This document shows positions 27,836 through 37,676 of a DNA stretch of 64,000 bases, in pieces (the first letter of the stretch is position 1; every line of letters starts with the position of its first letter). Origin of the DNA: Saprospiraceae bacterium (GTDB lineage Bacteria; Bacteroidota; Bacteroidia; Chitinophagales; Saprospiraceae). The translations under genes and the position numbers were made by a program. The notes beneath the pieces are model-generated. The model was not told the DNA's origin. It saw only the letters and a program-made list of their open reading frames with translations, and made no database searches. The DNA is taken from positions 1-64,000 of the forward strand of contig JANQQI010000030.1 of the NCBI GenBank assembly GCA_028285085.1, read 5' to 3'.

Positions 27836-30800
27836 TCACTCTCCCTCCTCCACCGGCACGGCACAAGCCTCAATCAATCGGCTATAAATTTCATTTTGCT
27901 GCAAAATTCCCGGATTACCGAGAATGACGAGTTGCTGACGGGCGCGCGTTAGTGCGACATTGAGTTTTCGGTCAACGCCTTCGGTGGAAAGGGATACCAA
28001 CGAGCGAAGCTGCGTGCGTTGATTAAGACAGAGAGAGATCAAGATAATTTCGCGAGCGCCACCCTGATAGCGTTCTACCGTATCAATCGTCAATAAATCC
28101 GCATCGATTTCTTGCTTTTGAATCTCCTCACGAATCTGGGCAATCTGAGCGCGATAAGGCGTAATTACCCCAATAGATTCCGCTGTAAAATCCTTACCAT
28201 TAACGGCATAGATATCTTGATAAGACTGTACTAATTGAGCGATCAACTGTGCTTCGTGCAAATTCGTTTTTCCAGTGCGGCTATCCGAATCGACGGGGGT
28301 TGGCAAAAAGATCATCCTTTGCTCACAAAGTAGTTTATCCAGCACGCTAGCGTGAATTGGTGGATGCCAAGTCAGATGCTGTCGTTGTTTGGCACTAATC
28401 GGAATACTCGCTGGTAGGGTCCGCAAGGAATCTTCGTAAAACTGAGCATTAGGGAAGGTCATGATATCAGCGTGCATGCGCCCCTGGTGGCTCAATTGCG
28501 CATAAGCCCAATCCCAGTTTTCACTACGGCAACGTCGATATAGTCGCTCAAAAAGCGAATCACGTAAATTGTGCAAGCCCAGTTCGTGTAAGGCTTCACT
28601 TTGGACTGCCGAGACTTGGGCGTCTTGAATGACCACGGCGGGCAACTGTTTGTGATCGCCAATTAAAACAAAGCGAGGAAAATGCGGCAACATCCCAACT
28701 AACATCGGTTCTAAAATCTGCGAGGCTTCATCAATAATGACGCGATCAAAAGATTTGAGGCGCAGCAACTCTTGCTTACTGCTAAGTGATGCCACCGTCG
28801 CCACGATAATCCGGTGTTTGAGTAATACTTCTTTCAATTCGGCTCGACTACCAATCTGGCTCACCTGATGATCTAGCAGGCGATCATGAAAACGCTCTTG
28901 AGTTGAATAGCGAGAGCCAATTCGTAAATATTCCCGCCGAGCCAATTTGTCAATCGATTCGATGGCGTGACAAATTTCGTCAACGGCACGATTAGTATAC
29001 GCGAGCAAGAGCAAGTTCTCGTCGCTTTCATTCAGCAGGTAACTCACCAAATGCTTGAGCATCATACTCGTTTTCCCAGTACCGGGTGGACCCCAAAGCA
29101 GAAAATACTCGGGCGCATTGAGCATCTTGGCAAAAATGTAGCGTTGCTCTTCGGTCAATTCGCGTGGAGCAGTAATATTTTCTTCAAAAGCTGGTTGGCG
29201 CGGCGGTCTTTGGGCCAATAGCAATTGCCGCCGCTCTGTGGGAAAGGTAAAGAACTGGTACAGCGAACGATACATCGCTGTGAAGCTGCTGTCAAGCATG
29301 TCATGCTCTAAATTCCAGACATATTCCTGCCGAAATAGCACATCATTGAACTGACGCGAGCGCAAACGAATCAGGACTTCAGTTTTGGTGATGGCAATGA
29401 TGGTACATTTAAATATTTGATTTTGTAGCACCGTATCGCCTTCCTTAATATTAGGGTACAAAACGGCAATATCACCCGCCCGAAAATTGGCTAATGGATT
29501 CGTTTGTGCCGTTTTTTCAAAAATGATGATCGGATCACTTGCCTGTGCATGATGTTGCTTGATGCGTAAATGGCTAATGATTTCGAAACTTTGCTCTTTT
29601 TCAGCTTTTTCAGCGCGCCACAGCGCCGCCAAGCCGTTGACATTGTCAAGTCCTTCTACCCCAGTTTTGGCCAACTGCTGTTCTCGGGCAATAAAAGCCG
29701 TAAATGCTCGAAAATAGAGCCGTTCCACCGGCGACTGTCCCCGATACACCTTTTCAAAAGCCATTAAATCGGAACTGATGAATCCGCGCGCCATTGGAAT
29801 CGCGGCCGTGGTCAGCTGAGCGAGACAATCCAGCCCCTCTTCTTCTTCAGAAAGTTGCTGTAATTGTTTTTCGAGCGCCAAAATTTGGTTGCGCAGCTGC
29901 AGTGCTTCGTACTGCTGCGCTCTAACCCTAGGGGCAAAACGCAACTGGCGATCTTCTACGCCGGAATAAAGAATATAGTTTTTCGGATCCAGTGGTTCAC
30001 CGTAAACGGAGCGTACAATCAAGTCGTAAAGCAGGGTCTGTGTATAATGATTTGTACTCAGGCCATAGACATTGGGGCGAAAAGGTTTCCCACTTTTTAA
30101 CTCGACGATAGCCGATTGTTCTTCATTTTTATAAAAAACATCCAATCGTCCTTGTATGCCATAGCGTTCGGAATAAAATGATGGTTCTAAAAAACAGGAC
30201 TTTGGATTAATATCATTCTGTGCAAAGCCATTAGCCACCATTTGCTTGAGGTTGACATAATGTTTTTGAGAACTTTGCATGATATCCCGGACCTCTTGAT
30301 TTGAAAAGAGCACAAAAGCTAATGGATTAAGACGGAAGACCTGAGGAAAAATCGTTTTAAACGTCGCCTCGGGATTGGTCATTAGTTCATCCAAAAAGAA
30401 GTTGGCGATATTTCCAATCATCAAAGGTTTGGAATAAACAAATGGGATAAACTTTTTGAGTAAATACAAGCGGGATTCGGCCCCAAAGGATTGAAAACAC
30501 TCTGAAATGGCAGAAACATCCACCAAAAAGTCTGGCTCCACGACAAAGGCTGCCGGTCGATACAAACCCGTTTCATCAATTTCAACATCGAGCAGATTCA
30601 CGGTCACCGGAAAGCGAAACCATTGGCGGATCGCTTCAATCGTAGGGTTAAAGTTTTCGTTGCGATCGGGGATGTTGTATTGCACCCGTACCTCTACTGC
30701 CGGTTGAGCCTCATCGTAGGCGATCAACTGCTGGTGCGATTCGTCATCGGCCAGTACGACAGCTCGAATACGAGCGTGGAAGCCCTTAATTTCGACAGGC

Positions 30801-31189
30801 CGTAAGTCAAGTTGATCTACCTCCGGTAATTGATCTAATAACTCTTGAGGAGTGGATTCTCCAAAAAGTACTTCCGTCAATTCAGCTAGCACCTGCACTC
30901 CAAGATGGAATAACTTCTCCGATTGATTAGACGGAGATTGCCGGACTTGTTTGCGGAAATAATGTAGGCGAAATCGCAGATCTTTAGGCACCTGATATTG
31001 CTGGCAAGTATAGGCTATCCGGGCAAACAAGGTTGTAAACTGTAATTGCTCCCATCGGGTGGCTTCGAGAAAAAGGGTATTCAATAGACGCGATGCCCCT
31101 TCGAGTCTTTCCTCGTAATCAGCGGAAGTGGCTCCAAGTAGTTTTTCAATTTCCCGGTAGAATAATCTGGCCAGTGCTTGCTTTTTCAT
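27836..31189 (-). CDS. Dna2/Nam7-like nuclease-helicase (PD-(D/E)XK + SF1 helicase)
   Basis: The protein has 1117 residues. A nuclease module lies at about 360-440, with GRLDVFY... IVELKSGK (Asp...Glu-x-Lys) and a later QTLLYDL helix, the PD-(D/E)XK pattern. The C-terminal half is a superfamily 1 helicase: Walker A GPPGTGKT, Walker B VIIDEASQ, motif III GDHKQLPAV, motif IV-V ITPYRAQ and DTVERYQGGAREI, motif VI VALTRAR. This architecture matches Dna2-like enzymes that trim and unwind flaps, but I see no four-Cys iron-sulphur set. The likely role is DNA repair or processing in the cytosol. An ATG at 31252 in the same frame is the alternative start; a promoter-like pair at 31199-31230 favours 31189. 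Confidence 0.85.
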   Translation of the reverse strand: MKKQALARLFYREIEKLLGATSADYEERLEGASRLLNTLFLEATRWEQLQFTTLFARIAYTCQQYQVPKDLRFRLHYFRKQVRQSPSNQSEKLFHLGVQVLAELTEVLFGESTPQELLDQLPEVDQLDLRPVEIKGFHARIRAVVLADDESHQQLIAYDEAQPAVEVRVQYNIPDRNENFNPTIEAIRQWFRFPVTVNLLDVEIDETGLYRPAAFVVEPDFLVDVSAISECFQSFGAESRLYLLKKFIPFVYSKPLMIGNIANFFLDELMTNPEATFKTIFPQVFRLNPLAFVLFSNQEVRDIMQSSQKHYVNLKQMVANGFAQNDINPKSCFLEPSFYSERYGIQGRLDVFYKNEEQSAIVELKSGKPFRPNVYGLSTNHYTQTLLYDLIVRSVYGEPLDPKNYILYSGVEDRQLRFAPRVRAQQYEALQLRNQILALEKQLQQLSEEEEGLDCLAQLTTAAIPMARGFISSDLMAFEKVYRGQSPVERLYFRAFTAFIAREQQLAKTGVEGLDNVNGLAALWRAEKAEKEQSFEIISHLRIKQHHAQASDPIIIFEKTAQTNPLANFRAGDIAVLYPNIKEGDTVLQNQIFKCTIIAITKTEVLIRLRSRQFNDVLFRQEYVWNLEHDMLDSSFTAMYRSLYQFFTFPTERRQLLLAQRPPRQPAFEENITAPRELTEEQRYIFAKMLNAPEYFLLWGPPGTGKTSMMLKHLVSYLLNESDENLLLLAYTNRAVDEICHAIESIDKLARREYLRIGSRYSTQERFHDRLLDHQVSQIGSRAELKEVLLKHRIIVATVASLSSKQELLRLKSFDRVIIDEASQILEPMLVGMLPHFPRFVLIGDHKQLPAVVIQDAQVSAVQSEALHELGLHNLRDSLFERLYRRCRSENWDWAYAQLSHQGRMHADIMTFPNAQFYEDSLRTLPASIPISAKQRQHLTWHPPIHASVLDKLLCEQRMIFLPTPVDSDSRTGKTNLHEAQLIAQLVQSYQDIYAVNGKDFTAESIGVITPYRAQIAQIREEIQKQEIDADLLTIDTVERYQGGAREIILISLCLNQRTQLRSLVSLSTEGVDRKLNVALTRARQQLVILGNPGILQQNEIYSRLIEACAVPVEEGE

Positions 31190-31198
31190 ATCGATTCC

Positions 31199-31230
31199 CA
31201 AAACTAAACAAGATTCCTGCTTTGACAAAA
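31199..31230 (-). promoter_or_regulatory. Promoter-like pair before the nuclease-helicase gene
   Basis: On the minus strand TTTTG (31230-31226) and TAGTTTTG (31206-31199) are separated by 19 bp, matching the Bacteroidota -33/-7 layout. It would give a very short leader before ATG 31189. Confidence 0.35.
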
Positions 31231-31537
31231 CTTGTAGTGTTTTGATAAGCATAAGAGAAAGCTTTCAAAGGAGTACTATGACTTAACAATGAAGCGCTAC
31301 AGACTTTAACACCATTTTAAAATTAAAAACTCGTCAATTGGTATAGAAAATGCGACCTTGTTATTGATGTTATGTAGTCGTTCAAAAATAAGCCAAGTTA
31401 TATTGCATTTTCGAACCACTTCACAGAACAATGTCTATAGCACTTCTTTAGAGCATCCACGTCAGGGCGAAAATCGTTTTTCCCATTTTCTTACTTATTT
31501 TACAATCAATCGTTTGACGTCGAATTTTAATCCTCTT

Positions 31538-33436
31538 ATGATCTTCAACCGATATACCGCAATCCTCTTCTTCAGCATCTTGTTTGCTCTACCTCAAGCT
31601 TCGGCCCAACGCGAAGGCAATATCTGGTACTTTGGTAAAAACATGGGCTTAGATTTCAATGGAGACAAACCGGTGTTGTTAAAAAATGGTGCGATGAACA
31701 CCCATGAGGGCTGTGCTTCGATTTCAGATGCCGGGGGTAACCTCTTATTTTATAGTGACGGACGAACGGTGTGGAATAGCCGCCACGAGATTATGAAAAA
31801 CGGTGAAGGGCTGATGGGACACTACTCTGCAACACAGTCTGCAGTAATTATTCCCAAACCGCGTTCGCGTTCGACTTATTATATATTCACGATTGATGCT
31901 GCGGAGAATAAACTGGAGCAAGGCTTACGCTATACCGAGATCAATATGATTGGTGATGGTGGGCTGGGCGAAGTGAAGTATAAAAACAAACCACTCGTCG
32001 CCCCTACTTGCGAAAAGATAACGGCTGTAGTAGATCAAAATGGTCGTGATTTTTGGGTACTCACCCACGGTTGGGGGAATAATTTGTTTTATGCATTCAA
32101 AGTGACCGATAAAGGCGTCGAAGAGGTATCCATCACCTCCGAAGCAGGCCTGAAGATCAAGGGGGCTAATCCCCAAAATGGAGCGGGCTACATGAAGGCC
32201 TCACCGAATGGGGAGTACCTGGCGGTAACCTTGTATATGGATAATCGAGTAGAACTGTTCAAATTTGATAATTCTACGGGAGAAGTTAAGCCGTGGTTCA
32301 AACTCCCCAGAAAAACAGAAAGTGCATACGGAATCGAGTTTTCACCGGATAGCGAAAAACTCTTTGTGGGTTCTTTTGCGACCGGTTCTATTGATCAGTA
32401 TAATCTGAGCTTTGCAAAAACAAAGGATATCATCGGGTCGCGCCATGAACTTAGCCCACCGAATGATTTCAACCTCGGCGCTTTACAACTTGGCCCGGAT
32501 GGCCGAATTTATACCACTAGCCTTCACTACAGCTACATTGGCGTGATTCAAAACCCTAATGCCTACGGCACGCGCTGTCGGTATCGCAAACGCTACATCA
32601 AAATTGGCAAAAATCAGGGGCGCCTTGGACTCCCTACCTTCATTCAAACCTACTTTTCAAGCGGTGAGGTGGACCGGCGCAAAGCCCTGCGGGCCGAAGA
32701 AAAAGCCAAGGCCGCAGCCGCTAATCAAGCGGACAGCCCAGAGCCGGCCCCAGAGCCAGAATTGCCCAAACCACCAAAACGCCCGCAGCCACAGCAAGTG
32801 GTCATTTTAGTGAAGGAAAAAATCTTCGAACAAATCGATGATCCCAATAGTCCATTGCGTGGTTTGCAATTGTTGGAGGAGGCTCAACTGGCGATGACTA
32901 CCCCGACCAAAGTGTTGGATTATTCTCTTGACAATGGGAGTATTCGGCTCCAACTCAATCCTGAGCACACCTACCGATTCCAGGCAGGAAAATCGGGTTA
33001 TTTGAATAACTCCGCCACCTTCCAGCCGGCCCCAGAGCTCAAATCAGATACGGTAGAAATCGTATTGGATAAAATTTACCCAGAGAAAGAAATTGTACTC
33101 GACAACATTTACTACGACTTCGACAAGGCCAATTTACGGTTGGAGGCCTTGCCTGAGCTAGACAAATTACTATCTATCATGAATGAAAATGAAGATATCC
33201 GAGTACAAATTGCGTCGCATACTGACTGCCAGGGAGAAGACCGCTATAATGAAAAATTATCTCAGGACCGGGCACAATCCGTAGTTGATTACCTAGTCGA
33301 TCAAGGGATTGAAGCAGATCGTTTAGTAGCTCGAGGCTTTGGAGAATCACAGCCTGCGGCTGACTGTGCCTGCACAGCTTGCAGTGATGACGAACATCAG
33401 AAAAACCGCCGTACCACTTTTAAAATATTGCGCTAG
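31538..33436 (+). CDS. OmpA-family protein with N-terminal beta-propeller
   Basis: The 632-residue protein has a signal peptide (MIFNRYTAILFFSILFALPQASAQ). Residues about 25-400 are WD40/PQQ-like propeller repeats (GNIWYFGKNMGLDF, YMKASPNGEYLAV, GIEFSPDSEKLFVG). Then come a Pro-rich linker, a beta-sandwich part and a C-terminal OmpA peptidoglycan-binding domain (DNIYYDFDKANLRLEA... IASHTDCQGEDRYN... GFGESQP). The tail has an extra CACTACSDD insert. The layout resembles PorE/SprF-associated T9SS proteins and many Saprospiria OmpA fusions. It is probably bound to peptidoglycan in the periplasm or outer membrane. The start at 31538 is chosen for the signal peptide. It is convergent with the cytochrome gene at 7 bp. 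Confidence 0.85.
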   Translation: MIFNRYTAILFFSILFALPQASAQREGNIWYFGKNMGLDFNGDKPVLLKNGAMNTHEGCASISDAGGNLLFYSDGRTVWNSRHEIMKNGEGLMGHYSATQSAVIIPKPRSRSTYYIFTIDAAENKLEQGLRYTEINMIGDGGLGEVKYKNKPLVAPTCEKITAVVDQNGRDFWVLTHGWGNNLFYAFKVTDKGVEEVSITSEAGLKIKGANPQNGAGYMKASPNGEYLAVTLYMDNRVELFKFDNSTGEVKPWFKLPRKTESAYGIEFSPDSEKLFVGSFATGSIDQYNLSFAKTKDIIGSRHELSPPNDFNLGALQLGPDGRIYTTSLHYSYIGVIQNPNAYGTRCRYRKRYIKIGKNQGRLGLPTFIQTYFSSGEVDRRKALRAEEKAKAAAANQADSPEPAPEPELPKPPKRPQPQQVVILVKEKIFEQIDDPNSPLRGLQLLEEAQLAMTTPTKVLDYSLDNGSIRLQLNPEHTYRFQAGKSGYLNNSATFQPAPELKSDTVEIVLDKIYPEKEIVLDNIYYDFDKANLRLEALPELDKLLSIMNENEDIRVQIASHTDCQGEDRYNEKLSQDRAQSVVDYLVDQGIEADRLVARGFGESQPAADCACTACSDDEHQKNRRTTFKILR

Positions 33437-33442
33437 GTAAGC

Positions 33443-33910
33443 CTAATTTTCCAAATCCAAGATGTACCACTCTACTGCATTCAGATCGAGGTTAGCCCGG
33501 CGACCGATCTCTTTTGGTGCGTAATATTCAGCGAGATAATCCACAATTTTAGGCTCCTTATCACCCAAGTCCCATAATCCTTGAGTAGCTTGCATCCAAT
33601 CGATCATTTGCTGCCAACCCGCTCTGCTAGCTCGATTCTGGAGAATCAATTTAGAAGAATGACAAGCCAGGCAATTAGCTCTGACCAAGTCAAAACCTTC
33701 AGCGTATACCAGTCCCGTTTCCATGTGGATGCCATTTTCCACACGCTCGGGATCTTCCTCCACCGGTCCACTTGAGGTAGCCATTGGAACTGGTGCAATG
33801 CTCTTTTTCCAACTCTCACCAAAAGCATGATAGATCAAGAGGATGGTCCCCGCTACGATCACCAGCTGCGTGAGCACCAAAAAGCTATTGAGTAAATTCG
33901 GTTTGGCCAT
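33443..33910 (-). CDS. Membrane-anchored monohaem cytochrome c
   Basis: The 155-residue protein has one N-terminal membrane helix (LLNSFLVLTQLVIVAGTILLIYHAF is cut here to its core LVIVAGTILLIYHAF) and a periplasmic domain with one haem motif CLACH (C80, C83, H84). Upstream (minus strand, 180 bp) lies a sulfite-oxidase-type molybdoenzyme gene, so this is a candidate electron acceptor for it, as SorB is for SorA. Inference rests on adjacency. Confidence 0.85.
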   Translation of the reverse strand: MAKPNLLNSFLVLTQLVIVAGTILLIYHAFGESWKKSIAPVPMATSSGPVEEDPERVENGIHMETGLVYAEGFDLVRANCLACHSSKLILQNRASRAGWQQMIDWMQATQGLWDLGDKEPKIVDYLAEYYAPKEIGRRANLDLNAVEWYILDLEN

Positions 33911-34089
33911 TTAATGATTAATGTAAGTCAAAACTAAAGGTCTTAATTGCTTATTCTTGTCTATTTCACAACCAATATTTAAATATCCAATAATGAATGA
34001 CAAATGATGAATATTGATTATTCTCAATGGTTACAATAAACGGTCTAATGTCAAATAGTATAGCGGATCTAAACATCCAATCTCTTTCC

Positions 34090-35412
34090 TTACCCCACCT
34101 TCACGGCAATCCGATGACAAGCATTATTCAAATACCCTTTGGGATTCCACCCAGGCAATAGCATCGGTTGCATCCGGCCTTCACTATCGGTAGCGCGGGC
34201 CCAGACCTCATAGTAGCCTGGCTGTGGAAATGCAATGCGTGCTTTGAAATGTTGCCAAGCCAGCCTATTCGCAGGCGCCGACAATTCGCAAGGCTGCCAG
34301 CTCGCACCAAAATCAATGGAATATTCGACCGCCTGCACCGCCAGATCACCCCCCCAAGCGTGTCCTCGAATCGGGAGCTGCTGCCCGGAACGGATCGTGG
34401 CCCCGGAGCGTGGATAAGTGATCAACGATTTAACTGGCATGCTTTCAATAATACACATCTCTTCGTCGGGCACTTTGGCACCAGGTGCCACGGGCTTGCA
34501 AGGCACTCGATACGATTGCCCGCCCATTTTTTGCCCATCGTGGACGCGATTACGAACATCAATACGCGTTAGCCATTTACCAGAGCAGGACGCTGGCCAG
34601 CCGCCAAAAACCAAGCGCAAAGGATAGCCATTCAGCCAAGGCAAGTCCTTTCCGTTCATAGCCCAAGCAATAAGGCTTTCATCTTCCAGCGCTTTGGTCA
34701 TGGGGACACCCCGCGAAATTGGTACTTTATTGGGATCACCGCTGAGGTGAGTATCCCGACCATAATAGCCAATGTATTGCGCGTCCGCTTTGATCCCGGC
34801 ATCCTGCAACACATCACGAAGCCTTACTCCCGTCCAGGCCGCACAACCGACAGCTCCCACTGACCATTGATTTCCTTTAGCGGGCGGATTAAATTCTTTG
34901 CGGCCATTTCCGCCACATTCCAATGTCAATTGGTACGTGTGGGTCGTAAATTTGGACTTTAATTCGGCCAAGCTATAAGTTTTGGGCTGTCGCACCGATT
35001 CGCCACCGATGCTCAAGGTCCACTGCTGAAGGTCAATTTGCGTAAGCTCCGGTGGTATCCCATTATTGCGCACAAAGAATACATCAGCAGGAGTAAGCGC
35101 ATCATCAAGCAAATGAGGCGGCGTTTCCGCATTTATCGGTCGATCATTCAACACAATCAAATCAGGGTGCTTTCCGGGCAAGGCAAATGGTCGATCATCA
35201 TGCGCCAAAGCAGCAGGAATCATTCCCGCTGGAAAATGCTCAGCGTAAACCATCGGCGCTCCCAACACCAACCCCATTGCTATCTTAGCCGATGTTTTCA
35301 GAAAACCACGCCGGGTAGAGGCATGACTCTCTCGCCCCCACAATTGCTGATCCGCTTCTATTGGATCATTTGCGTACCATTCGTGTAAGCCTCTTTTCTG
35401 CTTTTTCGCCAT
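34090..35412 (-). CDS. Sulfite oxidase-family molybdopterin oxidoreductase
   Basis: The 440-residue enzyme has a twin-arginine signal (STRRGFLK, R34-R35), so it is exported folded with its cofactor. The Mo-ligand Cys166 sits in LTLECGGNGRKEF, followed by VGAVGCAAWTGVRLRDVL and WLNGYPLRLV. The C-terminal 120 residues (VKSLITYPRSGATI... RGHAWGGDLAVQAVEYS) form the Mo-co dimerisation domain. The probable reaction is sulfite to sulfate, or oxidation of another small oxoanion or organic sulphur compound, in the periplasm. The downstream cytochrome c gene is the likely electron acceptor. ATG 35412 is preferred over the GTG/ATG at 35436, as the TAT signal lies near the start. Confidence 0.9.
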   Translation of the reverse strand: MAKKQKRGLHEWYANDPIEADQQLWGRESHASTRRGFLKTSAKIAMGLVLGAPMVYAEHFPAGMIPAALAHDDRPFALPGKHPDLIVLNDRPINAETPPHLLDDALTPADVFFVRNNGIPPELTQIDLQQWTLSIGGESVRQPKTYSLAELKSKFTTHTYQLTLECGGNGRKEFNPPAKGNQWSVGAVGCAAWTGVRLRDVLQDAGIKADAQYIGYYGRDTHLSGDPNKVPISRGVPMTKALEDESLIAWAMNGKDLPWLNGYPLRLVFGGWPASCSGKWLTRIDVRNRVHDGQKMGGQSYRVPCKPVAPGAKVPDEEMCIIESMPVKSLITYPRSGATIRSGQQLPIRGHAWGGDLAVQAVEYSIDFGASWQPCELSAPANRLAWQHFKARIAFPQPGYYEVWARATDSEGRMQPMLLPGWNPKGYLNNACHRIAVKVG

Positions 35413-35475
35413 GAATATGGTGTTTCGTTTGACCAAAAATAGCCAAAGCTTTCGGAAATATCATAACTTTCAGAT

Positions 35476-36063
35476 ATGTGGTCTACCTTCATTCTACTGC
35501 TCGTAATTTATTATGTCCTGCATAGTTTATTGGCCGCCGATAAAGCTAAAATGGTCTGGCAGCAGGTAGGTCTACCCCGCACTTATTATCGCTTGATTTA
35601 CAACACCTTTTTTGTTGCATTTACAATTTGGTTGGGATACTATTTTTTAAAATTGGATTCTACCACTTTTGTATCCTGGTCCTGGTGGTTTCGGGGACCA
35701 GCAGCATTAGGCTTATTGATTGGATGTTGGATCGCGCGGGCGGCATTGCGTCAATATAACCTTTCCGAATTCATAGGTACTCAATATTTACAATCCAACA
35801 CGCAAAATCACTTTGGAGAGCTTAATACCACAGGTTGGAATGCACGAGTGCGCCATCCTCTTTATTTAGCAACGGTTATCATTTTATGGAGTATTGTCGG
35901 CATTTGGCCCCAATGGCGTTGTTTGCTCGTGGCCAGTATCAGTTCTTTGTATTTAATCGTCGGCATCCGATTAGAAGAACGTAAATTAATCGCTCATTTT
36001 GGAGACGTGTATCAGCAGTATCAAAAATCAGTACCTATGCTTTTTCCACGTTTCAGACTTTAG
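35476..36063 (+). CDS. NnrU/isoprenylcysteine methyltransferase-like membrane protein
   Basis: The 195-residue protein has about five membrane segments. Its C-terminal part VRHPLYLATVIILW... GIRLEERKLIAHFGDVYQQY has the ICMT/PEMT-type cofactor motif (RHPxY... EE..L...FG..Y..Y). Members include NnrU, MddA (methanethiol S-methyltransferase) and lipid methyltransferases. It is divergent from the sulfite-oxidase-type gene by 63 bp, so a sulphur-related role is possible but unproved. Confidence 0.75.
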   Translation: MWSTFILLLVIYYVLHSLLAADKAKMVWQQVGLPRTYYRLIYNTFFVAFTIWLGYYFLKLDSTTFVSWSWWFRGPAALGLLIGCWIARAALRQYNLSEFIGTQYLQSNTQNHFGELNTTGWNARVRHPLYLATVIILWSIVGIWPQWRCLLVASISSLYLIVGIRLEERKLIAHFGDVYQQYQKSVPMLFPRFRL

Positions 36064-36149
36064 CTCTGATTCAAAACCATAACCCCTGATACCTCACACA
36101 CCTCTGGTCTCGTTTTTGTAATAGTTTCCAAACTAGTTTTATTAAAAAA

Positions 36150-37601
36150 ATGGCTATGAAATCCATCTTATTTTGTCTATTCCTTTTTTCCATTTCGCTT
36201 AATGCTCAAGTTCAACTTGGCAATGATTTAGACGGTGAATTTGCCGGCGATCAATCTGGCTTAGCGGTAGCACTTTCTGCCGACGGTAATCGGGTCGCCA
36301 TTGGCTCTCCACAAAACAACGATGGTGCAAGTATGGGGGGACAAGTTCGTGTCTATGATTACGACAATGGGGCCTGGATACAGGTCGGCAGTGATATTGA
36401 AGGCAATCAAGCAGAAGCTTTTACGGGGCGAAGTCTTAGCCTTTCAGCCGATGGAAAGCGTTTGGCAGTCGGTACGGTAAAGCCTGACGTGTTAGTTTAT
36501 GAATTTGATGGAAATGAATGGGTATCCATTAGCGAGGACCTGGTTATCGATGTACCGGGACCAAATCATTTATTAGGATTTGAAGTCAGTCTCTCGGGAG
36601 ATGGCAACCGACTGGGGATAGGTATTCCTTCACCGGATTTTGAACCAGGAAGTGCGCGAGTCTACTCTTACGATGGAACAGCGTGGGCCCAACTCGGTAG
36701 CGATATGCAGTGCATCGCGTGTGGCAATTGGTTTGGGTCGAATGTAGCACTGTCCAGCGATGGTAACCGCTTTGTCGTTAGTGCTTTTTACAATCCAATG
36801 GATGATGATAATCGGGGGATGGTCCAAGTCTATACACTCAATGACAATGATTGGGAGCAACTGGGATCGACCTTGATGGGTACAATGGATGAGCAATTGG
36901 GCCGTGATTTAGCCATCAGTAGTGATGGTCAGCGGATTGCTATGGCTAGCGGCGGAGCCATTATTGATGACCAGCAAACGGGTGGCATTACCGTCGTCGA
37001 TTGGGTCAACAATGAATGGGACGCTGCCGGCACACCACTCCAGGGGGAGTCAGGCAGTGGCTTTGGTTGGACCATTGGCCTGTCCGGCGATGGGCAGCGG
37101 CTCTTGGCAGGAGTACCATTTATCAGCGCCACGGGTAACAATCAAGGGCAAACCGAAGTATTTACCTTTGAAAATGAAGAATGGGTAGCTTTAGGGAATG
37201 CGATTCCGGGGGAAGCTACTGGCGACTTTTCTGGCTACGCAGTCGCGCTTTCAAGCAACGGGGAGCGCGTAGCCATCGGGGCGCAACGCAATACAGATGC
37301 TGGCTTCGATGCTGGCCACGTCAGAGTTTTCGATCTAAGTAATACGTCCGTAGCCACTTTGGGCCTAAATGAGATCACACCATTACGGCTTTTCCCGAAT
37401 CCAAGTTCCGATGAAATTAATCTTCCCCTTACTGATCATGAACCAAAAATCATTCAGATCATCAACCCTCAAGGGCAGATTGTAAAGCGCCTACAAACGA
37501 CTCTCAACCGTATTGACATCTCCGATCTACCAAATGGATTGTATAGTTTTTATCTACAGGTAAATAGCCAGCATTATTCCGGTAATTTTACGAAACAATA
37601 A
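36150..37601 (+). CDS. Secreted FG-GAP-like beta-propeller protein with T9SS sorting domain
   Basis: The 483-residue protein has a signal peptide (MAMKSILFCLFLFSISLNAQ; ATG 36156 is equally possible). About seven repeats of the type VALSADGNRVAIGSP... VRVYDYDNGAWIQVGSDI follow, predicted to form a beta-propeller. The C-terminal sorting domain begins RLFPNPSSDEINLPL and ends near NGLYSFYLQV. It is probably surface-attached through T9SS. The ligand is unknown. It is a single gene followed by a small hairpin (37638-37655). Confidence 0.85.
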   Translation: MAMKSILFCLFLFSISLNAQVQLGNDLDGEFAGDQSGLAVALSADGNRVAIGSPQNNDGASMGGQVRVYDYDNGAWIQVGSDIEGNQAEAFTGRSLSLSADGKRLAVGTVKPDVLVYEFDGNEWVSISEDLVIDVPGPNHLLGFEVSLSGDGNRLGIGIPSPDFEPGSARVYSYDGTAWAQLGSDMQCIACGNWFGSNVALSSDGNRFVVSAFYNPMDDDNRGMVQVYTLNDNDWEQLGSTLMGTMDEQLGRDLAISSDGQRIAMASGGAIIDDQQTGGITVVDWVNNEWDAAGTPLQGESGSGFGWTIGLSGDGQRLLAGVPFISATGNNQGQTEVFTFENEEWVALGNAIPGEATGDFSGYAVALSSNGERVAIGAQRNTDAGFDAGHVRVFDLSNTSVATLGLNEITPLRLFPNPSSDEINLPLTDHEPKIIQIINPQGQIVKRLQTTLNRIDISDLPNGLYSFYLQVNSQHYSGNFTKQ

Positions 37602-37637
37602 CTTCTCAGCAAGTTAATCAACACTTAATCTCCCTGG

Positions 37638-37655
37638 CTGACTTTTCTAAGTCAG
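37638..37655 (+). terminator. Small hairpin after the propeller gene
   Basis: CTGACTT (37638-37644), loop TTCT, AAGTCAG (37649-37655). There is no T-run, so termination is uncertain. Confidence 0.35.
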
Positions 37656-37676
37656 GATCACTAGCTTTCCTGCTCG

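Noticed and set aside
27706-27927. Short open frame spanning repeat copy 2
   Set aside because: It arises from the repeat sequence (VGPTLKA-type reading in another frame), runs into the helicase 3' end, and is not conserved between copies.
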